Below the pieces are notes generated by a model. The model saw only the letters and a program-made list of their open reading frames with translations. It ran no database searches and was not told the origin of the DNA. From Gracilaria gracilis (Eukaryota > Rhodophyta > Florideophyceae > Gracilariales > Gracilariaceae), in the NCBI GenBank assembly GCA_030374805.1, contig JARGSG010000207.1, forward strand, positions 930,001 through 994,000: a stretch of 64,000 nt of DNA. Reading direction: 5' to 3'. Position numbers and translations under genes: made by a program. The number at the start of each line of letters is the position of its first letter. Positions within the stretch are counted from its first letter, which is position 1. Shown in pieces: positions 10,747 through 20,978 of this stretch.

Positions 10747-11046
10747 TCGGAGGAAGTTGGGTGTTTCCACATGATGTTAAAAGGGAACAACGGAGTAGCA
10801 GACCGTAAAAAGTGCTCAGCAAGCTGTCGTCCTTCTCAGGGAACTCACAGCGTGCCATGATACAATGAGCAAAAATTTCTATCTGACAAACCTTTTGAAG
10901 AATCTTTGAGAGAGGCAACATCGCCCACCATTCCAGTCTTCTTCATGCGGGCTGCCCCTCTCGAAGGGTTGTGTGGTTTCGTCAGAGGTAATTCTCGGAA
11001 GTCCATGGAATGTCGGTCTCAAGTAGTAGCCAACGGCACGATGCAG

Positions 11047-13365
11047 TTACGCATTTTGTTTATTCTTCACTCTGTACAAGCCAGCGCTCAGCTCTATCTT
11101 ATCCTCCTCTACTAGTTTTGTCAAGAACGCAGCAAGCTGTGTCTCTGTTTTGTCGTATGCGGGAGTCTGAACGAATCTCTGTAACATGCTGTGAATCTGG
11201 TCCAATGGCAGTTGCTTGAGGTTTTGGAGCATGGCCATTACATACGTTTCGTAAACAGACATCTGGGGGTCTTCAGGAACATCGTCATCAACTTCTGCTT
11301 CGTTATTTTGAGGGGTGTCATCATCTATACCACCAGAAGCTGAATCTATATCTGCTGCGTACTCTACTGTTTCGTAAGTTGAATTGTTTGCGTCTGCAGC
11401 TTTGATGAGGCCTAGATTAGCAAGGCCTTGGATCTTGCGTCGGAAGAAAGCCTCATCGTCCATGCCTAACAAATTCTGAAGCTCCCGAACGGTTCGCTTC
11501 TTTGAATGAGCAAAATGTGAAAGTATGGTCGCCTGAATTGGTGCGACATTGGCTTCAATGTTTCGGCCATCTTCGAACTCTAGAGTTACAGAAACAGTGC
11601 CCACTCCATGCTGCCATCGTAACATTCTCGGATGTTTCTGCTTCTTGAAAGAGGCGCTGTACATCTCCATTTGAGCCTCAATCAGTGATGTGGTCTTGAA
11701 TTTTGATTCTTCTTGGAGCTTAGGCCAGAATTCCTTGGAAATAACGACAGCCTCGAAGTTATCAAGCTTGTTTTTGTGTTGCAATGAGTTGGACTGTGTA
11801 GTTTTGAGCACTGCCTTGGAACCCGTGATATCGTTCAACATTATCAGGCAGTCATGCATCGCCTCCTTCCCAAACCTCTCCGTAAGTAGTTCAAGAGTCT
11901 TGTATTCTCTTTCAAGATCTAGACCGAAGCTAGAAACGAGTTTGTCAGCAAGAAGTCCTTTGTATTCATTAACAATCTGTTCGCTGGTACCGTAGATAGT
12001 CACCAAAGTCGCAATGGCATCTTTTCCAGGTCTCCATCTCCCTCCTTTTCGGGGAGCATCTATCGGTTCAGGCTCCCAGTTCACATACTCATCAAGATCA
12101 ACTCGCATATTCGCATTGTAGTAACCATCTATGGATTGACAATCCTCGTCTTCCTCGTCATGGATTCTGTAGTCCAAATGACCGTTTCCGAACATGTACA
12201 CATCTCCTTCGGAATCACGACCCCTCTTCAATCGTCCCCTTTGGAGCTCTTCATAGAGCTCTCCCTCTCCTGTCATCCCACTGACTATGCATCGCACAGT
12301 ATCCTGTCTTTTTCTTAGATACTCTCGTACTGGTTCACTAACACTTTCTAGCATCACCCCGCTCGGATCAAGAAAGCGCAACATTCTGATGACGTTTACG
12401 TATTGTTGTAGAATCTCCGATGTTGCAATGCCAACGTTCAACATTGTTTGAACAAATTGCTCCCGCAAGGCGTTCGTTAGTTCTGGTTTCTGATCCGTGG
12501 ATAACACACAGTCCTTCAAATCTTCAACTGCTGGCAAACTGCGTGGGAATTCTTCTACCAAGTTCATCAACTGTGCTTTTCGGATCTGACCAACACTCTC
12601 ATGTAACCTAAAGAATAGTCTTTTCCTCCAATGCAAAATCTGTAGCTCGCGGAAATCCTGGTCGCCCTCAGACCGCACGTATGTGTTGGCGTTATCCACA
12701 GTATCGTACTCGTTCGCAGCCGAAGGGAGTATCGGTGCCATCCATTCATCCACGAATCTGTGCATCCACTGAACGAGATCTGGAAGTGCCCGCTTCGTCA
12801 CACTTCCCGCAGTTTTCTCCTCCACTAGAGTGTCCATGGAATCAAAGGCCACCGAGCTGATTGCATACTCCAATACCTCTGAAAAGCCAAGATCTACCAG
12901 CTGATCACAAACCCGCCGAGCACGCTCAGGTCCTTCTCTGTTTTGGGAATTATCTCGCAATAGACGTCGTAGGATACTTGAAACAACCTCTCCAAAACGT
13001 GGAGTTACCGTTTCATTGAGAATTGCCCTGCTCCGCAAGATGTATACACGCGTGCATCCCGAACATTCCTTAATCTTCTCAAGTTCAGAAACTCTGTTGC
13101 AGCCTTTGATAAAGTGCTGGTGGGCCTCTGACAAGGCATATAGTGTGGGTTTTTCTGATGAATCTTCATCACACATTCCGTTTAGAAGTGGGCCCACCTT
13201 TTCGCGAATGATTCTTTCTTCTGAACGAATGAGCCATAGACGGAACGCCCGGGAACGGCCTGAGCGATGAAGCTTTTGCAACGGTACTTTGAGAATCATG
13301 GAATTGCTGTCAATCGCACTCAAATTGCTCGTGCAGAGTTTCCAGGCTGATACTATCTCATCCAT
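11047..13365 (-). CDS. APC2: Anaphase-promoting complex subunit 2 (cullin-like)
   Basis: Cullin-homology subunit of the APC/C ubiquitin ligase, which with the RING subunit APC11 drives anaphase and mitotic exit. The 772-residue frame is intronless. The N-terminal half is helical. The cullin-homology region runs from about residue 430 (WEPEPIDAPRKGGRW, IVTIYGTSEQIVNEYKGLLAD) through LTERFGKEAMHDCLIMLNDI. The segment HPRMLRWQHGVGTVSVTLEF and IQATILSHF is typical of APC2 and other cullins. The C-terminal winged-helix (MSVYETYVMAMLQNLKQL ... LAAFLTKLVEEDKIEL) is the APC2 WHB domain; unlike true cullins it lacks a neddylation lysine motif. The start ATG at 13365 is the first in frame. Confidence 0.93.
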   Translation of the reverse strand: MDEIVSAWKLCTSNLSAIDSNSMILKVPLQKLHRSGRSRAFRLWLIRSEERIIREKVGPLLNGMCDEDSSEKPTLYALSEAHQHFIKGCNRVSELEKIKECSGCTRVYILRSRAILNETVTPRFGEVVSSILRRLLRDNSQNREGPERARRVCDQLVDLGFSEVLEYAISSVAFDSMDTLVEEKTAGSVTKRALPDLVQWMHRFVDEWMAPILPSAANEYDTVDNANTYVRSEGDQDFRELQILHWRKRLFFRLHESVGQIRKAQLMNLVEEFPRSLPAVEDLKDCVLSTDQKPELTNALREQFVQTMLNVGIATSEILQQYVNVIRMLRFLDPSGVMLESVSEPVREYLRKRQDTVRCIVSGMTGEGELYEELQRGRLKRGRDSEGDVYMFGNGHLDYRIHDEEDEDCQSIDGYYNANMRVDLDEYVNWEPEPIDAPRKGGRWRPGKDAIATLVTIYGTSEQIVNEYKGLLADKLVSSFGLDLEREYKTLELLTERFGKEAMHDCLIMLNDITGSKAVLKTTQSNSLQHKNKLDNFEAVVISKEFWPKLQEESKFKTTSLIEAQMEMYSASFKKQKHPRMLRWQHGVGTVSVTLEFEDGRNIEANVAPIQATILSHFAHSKKRTVRELQNLLGMDDEAFFRRKIQGLANLGLIKAADANNSTYETVEYAADIDSASGGIDDDTPQNNEAEVDDDVPEDPQMSVYETYVMAMLQNLKQLPLDQIHSMLQRFVQTPAYDKTETQLAAFLTKLVEEDKIELSAGLYRVKNKQNA

Positions 13366-14051
13366 GGTCTCCTGTCAACTTAGATTTGCCGAGAAGCACA
13401 CAAAATTCCGAATCATGAATTCAGGTTGACTGATCGCACCATATAAACCCTGTAGGAGTATGCAGCTGAATCAGATAAAAGAGAGGAACAACAAACTGCT
13501 GCCTCTTCTTGATGAGAATAATCTTCAGTTGGGGTAGCTATGAAAGGAAGAGCCGGTCGGGTCCAAAGGTATTCGATTGCTTGTTCTTGTGGATGCCGTT
13601 CCCGCTCAATAAATAAGACGAGTTGCTCCCGAAAGAGTGTTCGTTTGTATTCATGTTCAAGATGTTGTCGAGTTCATCTCTAGAATCTAGAGTCTGGATG
13701 CATGATCTGTCCTGCTTCTTCAATTTTGAAATTTTATTTTAGTTTGTCCGTGGAAAAGTTTTTGGAATTCTATTCCAAATACAAGTATATATACTTTCCC
13801 CCCTCTAATGGCCTGGTGTCACCGGTGGTGACCGCAGAGTTGCGAAGAGCATCTGACTCGTATCTTAATAGCGAAAAGTTTTGACCACTTCTAAAAACTG
13901 AGTGGGGCAATTGTTTCTCTGCTCTCTACTCCGGTACACTGGAATCTGCCTCAGAATTAGCATCGAACTAGCATCCCAGACGTTAGACGAAAGTCGAGCC
14001 CATCCGCCGCAAAGTTTTAGCATACTAAGGTGATAGATTGATTCATTCAAA
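13366..14051. promoter_or_regulatory. Divergent intergenic region, APC2 and NDUFB7
   Basis: About 690 bp. It contains an AT-rich patch at 13730-13800 and nothing else I can name. Short open frames here lack support. Confidence 0.35.
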
Positions 14052-14633
14052 ATGGGAGGAAGCTCGGAAGGTACGCAAATGAGTCTCCAATTGCTGAGTG
14101 ATGTCAATGGCCAAATCGATAGTGATGCACAGCTAACAGGCTTTTTGCGAAGTTGCGGAACCTAAGATGCAATGCACCGATGAAGAAATGGAAAAGAATC
14201 GTAAGTAATGTATTCATACGTATTGGTGAAACGAAACGCGACGAGCTTCCTGTTGAAGATATACCGAAACTGACTATTCATTGCGTACTTCAACTATAGG
14301 GATCCCGATCGACTATAGGGATTTCTGCGCTCACAAGCTAATTCCTCTCAACAAGTGCCGTCGCAAGAACTTTTACCTCCCTTTCCGATGTGAAGATGAG
14401 CGTCATGAGTATGAGAAATGTCAGTATGATCAGTGAGTTGTCTAGACGTCCTTCATATGATATGTTCCAACCAACACAATTTAGTATCTGTGTTCTAACT
14501 CTAAGATGCCTTCTCCAACGGCCTTCTTAGATACATGCGCAGAGTGAACGAGATGAAAGCTATCATAAAAGAAGAGCGAAAAGCTGCGCTTAGAGCTCGT
14601 GACGAAGCTGAAGCTCAGGCACTACGGGGGTAA
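14052..14633 (+). CDS. NDUFB7: Mitochondrial complex I subunit B18 (NDUFB7), four exons
   Basis: Accessory subunit of NADH dehydrogenase on the intermembrane-space side. I reconstructed it from splice sites: exons 14052..14070, 14153..14200, 14300..14432 and 14531..14633, total 100 residues. Two CX9C pairs, the hallmark of the family, are intact: CAHKLIPLNKC and CEDERHEYEKC, followed by the helical tail MRRVNEMKAIIKEERK. Introns are 82, 99 and 98 nt with donors GTACGC, GTAAGT and GTGAGT. The first exon begins MGGSS, a good N-myristoylation signal, as in animal NDUFB7. Its acceptor (GCGAAG) is unusual, so a start at the ATG of 14167 in exon 2 remains possible. Convergence of four exons on one known protein makes the call strong. 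Confidence 0.88.
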
Positions 14634-15657
14634 ATTCTCAAGTCGAACATGATGGTTCATGTTGTTTCCTCTTCAGACCGTCGGCCTATGAAGTCTCATT
14701 AGTTTCTATCAGGGTATTTATTCCTTACACCAGAGAACTCGTGCCGGGGCAAGGAATTAAACTATATATCGATCCAAGGAGTCTGTGCCCATGCGATTCA
14801 ACACTCTTTATAGCCGATTCTAGAAGTGAGCAACGGTGCTATGGACGATATGTTGTGTGCTTTCTAAACCTTTCATGTTCGTCGCTGTTGAATAAACCTC
14901 ATTGAAAGAGACAAATTGCCCGACCGTGGGTTTCTGATTGCTATCGAGCACGTAGTGCATTCCTGAAAAGTACGAAAATGGAATGGCCAGAATTCGCACT
15001 CACAGCGACAACTGCTACACTGGAGCCATACAACCCACGACTCGTTGTGTTCATCCACTTTGCAAGCTACTTTAGCACAAAACGATTAGTGAAATAGAGG
15101 TCTCGTTGGTTTGTGCAAAGCCTTGCTGTTATACGCAAGTAGACGAACGTCCCAATATTGTTGCGAATCGTGATTGCAGTTTTCTTGAGCATAAGGTCCG
15201 AACGAGGAAAACTTCGTCATCCCGATGTGCTGGTGAAAACCGATATTCACTGCAGATTGATATAAAGAGTAAAGTTATCTAAACAGAGAGGTCCTGGTCT
15301 TCTGGAGGTGCCGTGCACTACTGTACTTCCTGCATCATGATGGTTCCAAACCAAGTTTTTGACAGAAATACATACGTGTGAAGATGCACATGCGATTGTT
15401 TTATTATTTAACGTTCCCCTTTGGACATAGTATATATCTACGTGCAGTATGGTTACCTTCGCACTGCGAAATTCGCAGGTGGAGAATCTCCACTGGAGAT
15501 ATCTGAGCAATCCGTATTGCCCAATCCATAACCTGTCGTACACTTTATTCTTCCCTGACTTCTGATCCCAACGAACCTCGGTCGAAGGTTCCTTTTGTGT
15601 AACTGCACAAGGTTCTATTCTGACATTGAGCGGAACGCGATCGACATCTGACACACA
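14634..15657. other. Intergenic, NDUFB7 to DLAT, with a possible unassigned small spliced gene
   Basis: About 1 kb. On the minus strand, between roughly 15200 and 14820, several short open stretches sit next to GT/AG signals (for example a peptide beginning MLKKTAITIRNNIGTFVYL). A small multi-exon gene is possible, but I could not build a model that matches a family. The plus strand upstream of 15658 must contain the DLAT promoter. Confidence 0.25.
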
Positions 15658-17178
15658 ATGATCTTGTTGCCAGCATTGCGAGGGGCAATTCAGAGGAGCA
15701 CACGAATGTATCCAAACCAATTGGCGATCATACGAGCCCTTTCTTCTCTACCAGATCACAAGCTCATTCGAATGCCCGCCTTATCTCCAACTATGGAAGC
15801 AGGGACTATTCAGGAATGGAAGAAGAAGGTTGGTGACGAAATCGAAGGGGGAGAGGTCATTGCGGAGATCGAAACGGACAAAGCAACCCGATCATATGAA
15901 TACAATGATGACGGATACCTCGCGAAGGTAAGGCTGAGATATTTCTGTCCTATTGACACTTGCCCCCGTCTCTACAATGATGGTAAGTGCGAGATCGTGG
16001 GCAAACAAAGCATATACATATAAGCTAACTCTGAGATCATGCAATCTTGACGTGTGTAGGTTTTCTTTGAAGATGGTGCTGCAGATGTTCCAGTTGGAGT
16101 CCCAGTTGCCATTGTCGTGGAAGAACAGGAAGATATCGACGCCTTCAAAGACTACGTTCCGGATGATGCAGTACCAGAAGCCGCTGCGGAGGCCCCGCCA
16201 CAAGAACCAACAGTTGCGACTCAAGCTGCAGCTTCGACCCCACCCGTAGCACCATCGCCTGTGTCTACTGCAACGCCAGTAGTCGCATCACAAACAACGG
16301 GAGCGCGAGTTCTGGCCTCTCCTCTGGCTCGCGTTACAGCTGCGAATGCGGGCTTACCTCTCAAATCAGTTGCTGGGACTGGGCCAGGCGGTCGAGTTCT
16401 TGCAGCGGATGTCGAAGACGCTCTTGTCCATGGTGTACCACAAGCAGCTGAACCAATGGTGGGTCATTTACCGGGAATGCCCATGTACACTGACGCTGAA
16501 GTCTCGAAATACAAGAGAATAACGGCAGAACGGTTGCTACAGTCGAAACAGACTATACCCCATTACTATTTAACTGTCGAATGCGAAGTTGATAACATGT
16601 TGGAGCTGCGATCCACAATCAATGCAAAGGCAAAGGACGGCGAATACAAGATAAGCGTGAATGACTTTGTCGTGAAGGCAGCAGCTGCCGCCCTCCGCAA
16701 GGTACCAGAAGTGAATTCACAATGGATGGGTGATAAAATCAGAACGTATCACGCCGCAGATATATCCATTGCCGTACAGACAGAACAAGGGCTTATCACC
16801 CCGATTGTCAAGGATGCCGATCGAAAGGGGCTGAAAGAGATATCAAATGATGTTAAGCAGCTTGCAGCGAAAGCAAGAGATAACGCACTGGCTCCTGAAG
16901 AGTTTATGGGCGGTACTTTCACCATTAGCAATCTTGGAATGTTTGGCGTGAACAGCTTTTCAGCTATTGTGAATCCACCACAGGCTGCCATTTTGGCAAT
17001 AGGGAACTCGGAAAAGAAGGTCGTACCAGATGACTCTGCGCTGAATGGTTTCGGAACTAGAACAGTGATGAGTGTAACATTAAGCTGCGATCATCGCGTT
17101 GTAGATGGAGCCGTAGGTGCCCAGTGGTTGGCACATTTCAAATCATGCTTAGAAGACCCGGTGAATATCATTATGTGA
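15658..17178 (+). CDS. DLAT: Mitochondrial pyruvate dehydrogenase E2, dihydrolipoamide acetyltransferase
   Basis: E2 core of the pyruvate dehydrogenase complex, transferring acetyl groups from lipoyl arms to CoA. Exons 15658..15927 and 16060..17178 (132-nt GTAAGG...GTGTAG intron, phase 0) give 462 residues. One lipoyl domain spans about 35-115 with the lipoylated Lys75 in IETDKATRSYE. A Pro/Ala linker, an E3/E1-binding domain (RVLASPLARVTAANAGL ... GPGGRVLAADVEDAL) and the catalytic domain follow, with DHRVVDG at 434-440 (His435, Asp439). The stretch ending lipoyl domain, EEQEDIDAFKDY, matches the mitochondrial form; plastid E2 differs there. The basic N-terminus (MILLPALRGAIQRSTRM) suits a mitochondrial presequence. 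Confidence 0.95.
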
Positions 17179-17720
17179 CTCAACCAAGGGGCGAAGATGG
17201 CGTCATTGGATACCTAACAGTAGTCTTATCATTTTCGAGAGGTGTCGCTAGAATTGGCTGATAGCTTCACGAGTACGAATAGTTTAAAGGACAGCAGCAA
17301 CGCGTTCTCTGTCCAGCCTAAACGCGGAAGACTGCATTTTTGTTTTGACTAACAGTTAAGAGGGTGAAGAGGGCTAGCCCCCCTTGTCCCATTTTAGCTT
17401 TCATGGAGATGAGGTGTCGGTAACTTAAGAAGTGTCGTTTTTGCTGTTTTGAGAATTTTGGGACCCCTGTTAGATAATTGGGGTTGCTGCCTGGCAGAGA
17501 CGTGGCACGGATGTGAGATCTTCACTTTGAGATTGACATCTCTTTTGACGTCCCGAGCTTCATCATGTGCGACGGAGGCACTTTCGATCACCAGGTAACT
17601 TGACGCAACCAAAAGGTTAAAACGCTACCAATTACGAGGCATTGTTCGAGTGATACCACTCTGCGCTTCCGCTGCGCTCCTTTCATCCCCCACCTCCTTT
17701 CAACATCTGGAAGAGAAGAC
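17179..17720. other. Intergenic, DLAT to the 17.7-kb gene
   Basis: About 540 bp with no credible gene or repeat. The 60 bp before 17721 are pyrimidine-rich. Confidence 0.35.
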
Positions 17721-18077
17721 ATGGCCTTCATCGCGTACCACTTTCCTGGACGTATACCCATTGTTCGACGTTCGTCTTCGTTCGTTCAAAGACGCAGAAT
17801 AACGTTTCAAGCTAAAAAGAGTGAATCGAAACTCTCAAACATTGTGAAAGCAGTTTCGGATGACCCAGCAGAGCAGCATAGCGAGCACAAGTGGGGAAGC
17901 ATGCAACTCAAGTTTGTCTCGAAGAACATGTGCGTTGATGGCCGAACATCCCTTCAATTGCGTAAACACATTGAGGAGGTCTTGAACGACGAGGGAAACT
18001 CAGTTCGATGGGCTATTGTAGAATCAAATGAAGAAGATGGAACTTGTCGTGTTGATGCTGTCGTGACAACCTCTTGA
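17721..18077 (+). CDS. Small probable plastid protein of unknown function
   Basis: A 118-residue frame from a clear ATG. The first 35-40 residues (AYHFPGRIPIVRRSSSFVQR) are basic and Ser-rich with almost no acidic residues, like a plastid transit peptide. The remaining compact domain contains HKWGSMQLKFVSKNMCVDG and RKHIEEVLNDEG and a closing beta-rich VRWAIVESNEEDGTCRVDAVV. The composition and ATG context look like a real gene, but I recognise no family. It is convergent with the next gene, 165 bp away. Confidence 0.6.
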   Translation: MAFIAYHFPGRIPIVRRSSSFVQRRRITFQAKKSESKLSNIVKAVSDDPAEQHSEHKWGSMQLKFVSKNMCVDGRTSLQLRKHIEEVLNDEGNSVRWAIVESNEEDGTCRVDAVVTTS

Positions 18078-18242
18078 GTTGTGTCAAAAGGGTATGCAAA
18101 ACGCGATATCATGTATTGTTTATTCTCCTCTGTTTTCCCCCGAGTTCTAAGCCCATTGCGTTCGTTGGAAACAGTGAGCGTTACTCTTAGAATGGCGAAT
18201 GGATTCTACCTTGTATATCTCTAGCTTCATTTCAATACAAGC

Positions 18243-19100
18243 TCAGGCATAAGTTTCGTTTTCTTCTTCCCAACATGACTTTAGCTTACGTAAATCGGAC
18301 TTGATTTCCATTATGCCAAAGATCACTTCACCAACGCATTTTGCCTGACTGGGATGCGGTTCTTCGTCGGTCCACCCCACTCGAATATGACCTTGCACAT
18401 CCCATACGTAGAAGGTATTGTTCTCAAAAGTTTTCTTTGTCATATCCCTGTCCACAACCAAGGCGACAAAGTCACCCTCCGCTACTGGGAGCGAGATGGC
18501 CGACACCTCAGTTTGGTCGGCAAGAATTATCACTGGATCACCGCATCGGTCGAGCACTTCAGACCCAGGCATGGCCATTATCTCACCATGATAGTCTTCC
18601 GGTAGCTTCGAAATCACCAAGTTTCCCCTTTCTGGCCTTTTGTTCATCAATACTGACGGGGTACTCTGAAATTGAGCAGTACTAAGTTCAGGGACAATAC
18701 CAGCAATAGTTAAGATACGTGTCGGAAACTCTTCAGATTCGACGCTCGAAATGCTCAGAAAACGACTTCCTTCGTTATGCTTCCCAATATTTAAATCCGT
18801 GCTAGGCTTTGAAGCCGTAAATGTAGGCTGAGGTGGGCGAGGGGCACTTTCAGCTTCGGCTACGATTTCTGCTCGCTTTGAATCAGACACGGCTGCGGTG
18901 TTCTTATTGGCCAGCTTTTCTCTTAGAGCACGGAGCTCTTCAAGCTGACGCTCAAGGCGCTTAATTTCGCTGGAACGACGGATGTGCTTCGGTGCGACCA
19001 TACGGATGACACATGATTGTTGTGGAGATACATCGGTCTTCCGTGAATGATAGAATCTAGGTGCAAAAGAAGAAAACGGAACGAATGCTGTAGGCTTCAT
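18243..19100 (-). CDS. Probable plastid protein with coiled coil and beta-rich domain, unknown function
   Basis: A 285-residue protein. The leader (MKPTAFVPFSSFAPRFYHSRK) is free of acidic residues and looks like a plastid or mitochondrial targeting peptide. Residues 40-65 (IKRLERQLEELRALREKLANK) form a strong short coiled coil. A linker follows. The C-terminal part from about 150 (NLVISKLPEDYHGEIMAMPG, EGDFVALVVDRD, TFYVWDVQGHIRVGWTD) is beta-rich and ends in an amphipathic acidic helix. I could not assign a family. The G-S-E/GD pattern loosely recalls signal-peptidase or LexA folds, but no catalytic Ser-Lys pair is evident. Confidence 0.65.
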   Translation of the reverse strand: MKPTAFVPFSSFAPRFYHSRKTDVSPQQSCVIRMVAPKHIRRSSEIKRLERQLEELRALREKLANKNTAAVSDSKRAEIVAEAESAPRPPQPTFTASKPSTDLNIGKHNEGSRFLSISSVESEEFPTRILTIAGIVPELSTAQFQSTPSVLMNKRPERGNLVISKLPEDYHGEIMAMPGSEVLDRCGDPVIILADQTEVSAISLPVAEGDFVALVVDRDMTKKTFENNTFYVWDVQGHIRVGWTDEEPHPSQAKCVGEVIFGIMEIKSDLRKLKSCWEEENETYA

Positions 19101-20978
19101 TACGTATTCTTATTGGGACGAAGAGGAAGGCTGAAAATGTATGGTATCAAGAACCCCTTTTAGCCAGAATGCCGTCAGTAATCTGTATCTTGGTATCACC
19201 TGGAGGGAGGTGGAAGCTTCCGATGGGCAAAAATCTCCCCGCCTCCCGACAAGAACTGGCCCGATGCAAAGAAAAGAGAGATGCAAAGGTCGACTTCCTA
19301 AAAAATCCGAGTCCTCTTTTTCAAAGGGTTTCCTGACCGCGAGCCATTAACATCGTTTGTTCCCTCGCACCGACAACGAGGCACATCGACGGCCCTTGCC
19401 GGTTGAACTATCTCTGGTGGGCGAATGCTCTTCCCTAGCACTCCGGTCTTCCACCCTGTTCGACGAGGATTCAATGAAGCATGAAGTCCAGGCAGCTGTG
19501 TTCTTAATATGTTGTGGACCCCGAAGGATAGGAATCGATTAGTTCCGTCGCTTCCTTACTATTATTCCAGCACATTCGGTGAAATACGAAAGAATCCTTT
19601 CGTGCCAGGTTGAAAGGCAGCTCTGGAATCAAGAGTTAGAATGCTCAGATTATAAGCATCTGGTGAAATATCTGCTCATGATGATCACGATACTGGGAAG
19701 TGATTTCATATGCAGGACTCCTGCAGCAGGAGTATTCAGAGCTGAACCATAGGAAGGGATCACGGGCATTCGAAATTGCAGACATGGCTTAGATGAGTCT
19801 TATAATATGATATTGAACTTCATCGAGGCTCTAGCCGGGACGTCAGCACAGAGAGAGACGTTTGTCAGCACAGGAACTTTCCAAACTTGCAACATGTCTG
19901 AAATTGTGGTCTCAGCTACAGCGCGCTCGCAAGACATTGTATCTACGCGGATTGCGAGGCTTTTAACTGGCTTCCAGATCAAACTTCGAGGGGCAGTTAT
20001 GTATATTATCATATCTATTTGTAAGTCGCCCCTGTTGACGTCAAGACTGAGGTACGGGGCTGCTCTAGCAATCTGGAGGGCAGCAACTCAACAAGAGCGA
20101 AGCCGTGTGGACCTCGGTTGCATTGGAACGAGGTTGGCACTGATTTTTCTTTGACTTAAGGCAGGTTGCTTTACCCTGTAGCAACCTGGGATGTCCCCTA
20201 TTCAACCGCGCAAAATTCGCTGACCACATCTACTCTGTAAGTAGGAGTTTGACCACTAATGCGTTTGTAAACAACAAGACCAACCAAGTCGTGACCAAGG
20301 CACCTATGGAGTGACCAAGAATGTGCCATAGAGGATACGTACAAGTCAAGTCCGCTCATAGTTTGTGCTCACCTCACCTGAGAAACTGGTAGACCACGCT
20401 CAAGAAACGTTCATTAACGAAGTCTCTACTATCCCACAATGGGTAGAAAGATTATAACACGAGTGTCATCTTGGGAGTGATGTTTTCAGACTCTACCCCA
20501 AATTTGTTGGAAACATCTTCGAACAGCTCGAAAACTATTGCGTGGCTAAATGTCCGAGCGTCTTTAGGCCGTAGACCGTGCATAGGACTCCATTCCACGC
20601 CTGATTGCATTATCTGTGCCATCAGCAGCTCTTGCATGATTCCGAAACTCAACCGTTCCTTAAACGGTTGTGATTTGAAATGCTGTGTTTTGTTACTGGC
20701 GTCGTCGTATTCATGATGCCCTCTAGGGGTGGGAGTAGTAACTCTCGTACTCTGCATACTTCTAAGAAGAAAGGATAACACGGTATTGACTACTCTACGT
20801 TATTAAGCCCCCGTGGAAGTGTCCCAAGTCACGGTCAGTCATACTATGTAGAGCTTGTTTCATACCATCAAGGACAAAATTCAAGCTTTTCCTCGTTCGA
20901 CAGAAAGCCTTTTCACTCCGTTGTCGTTGTGACTACGTAAGACCTGACATCGGAAATCCTGCCTATCTCATTCCCGAT
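19101..20978. other. Gene-poor intergenic region before the NADPH oxidase
   Basis: About 1.9 kb. Frames at 19807-20154 (+) and 20452-20757 (-; a 101-codon frame from an ATG) are open but match nothing and have ordinary noise-like composition. A short inverted repeat (CAGGTTGCT/AGCAACCTG) lies at about 20163-20188. The NADPH oxidase promoter must be at its right end. Confidence 0.35.

Noticed and set aside
15247-15720. 157-codon minus-strand frame overlapping the DLAT start
   Set aside because: Peptide matches nothing, overlaps a firm gene on the other strand, and occupies its promoter.
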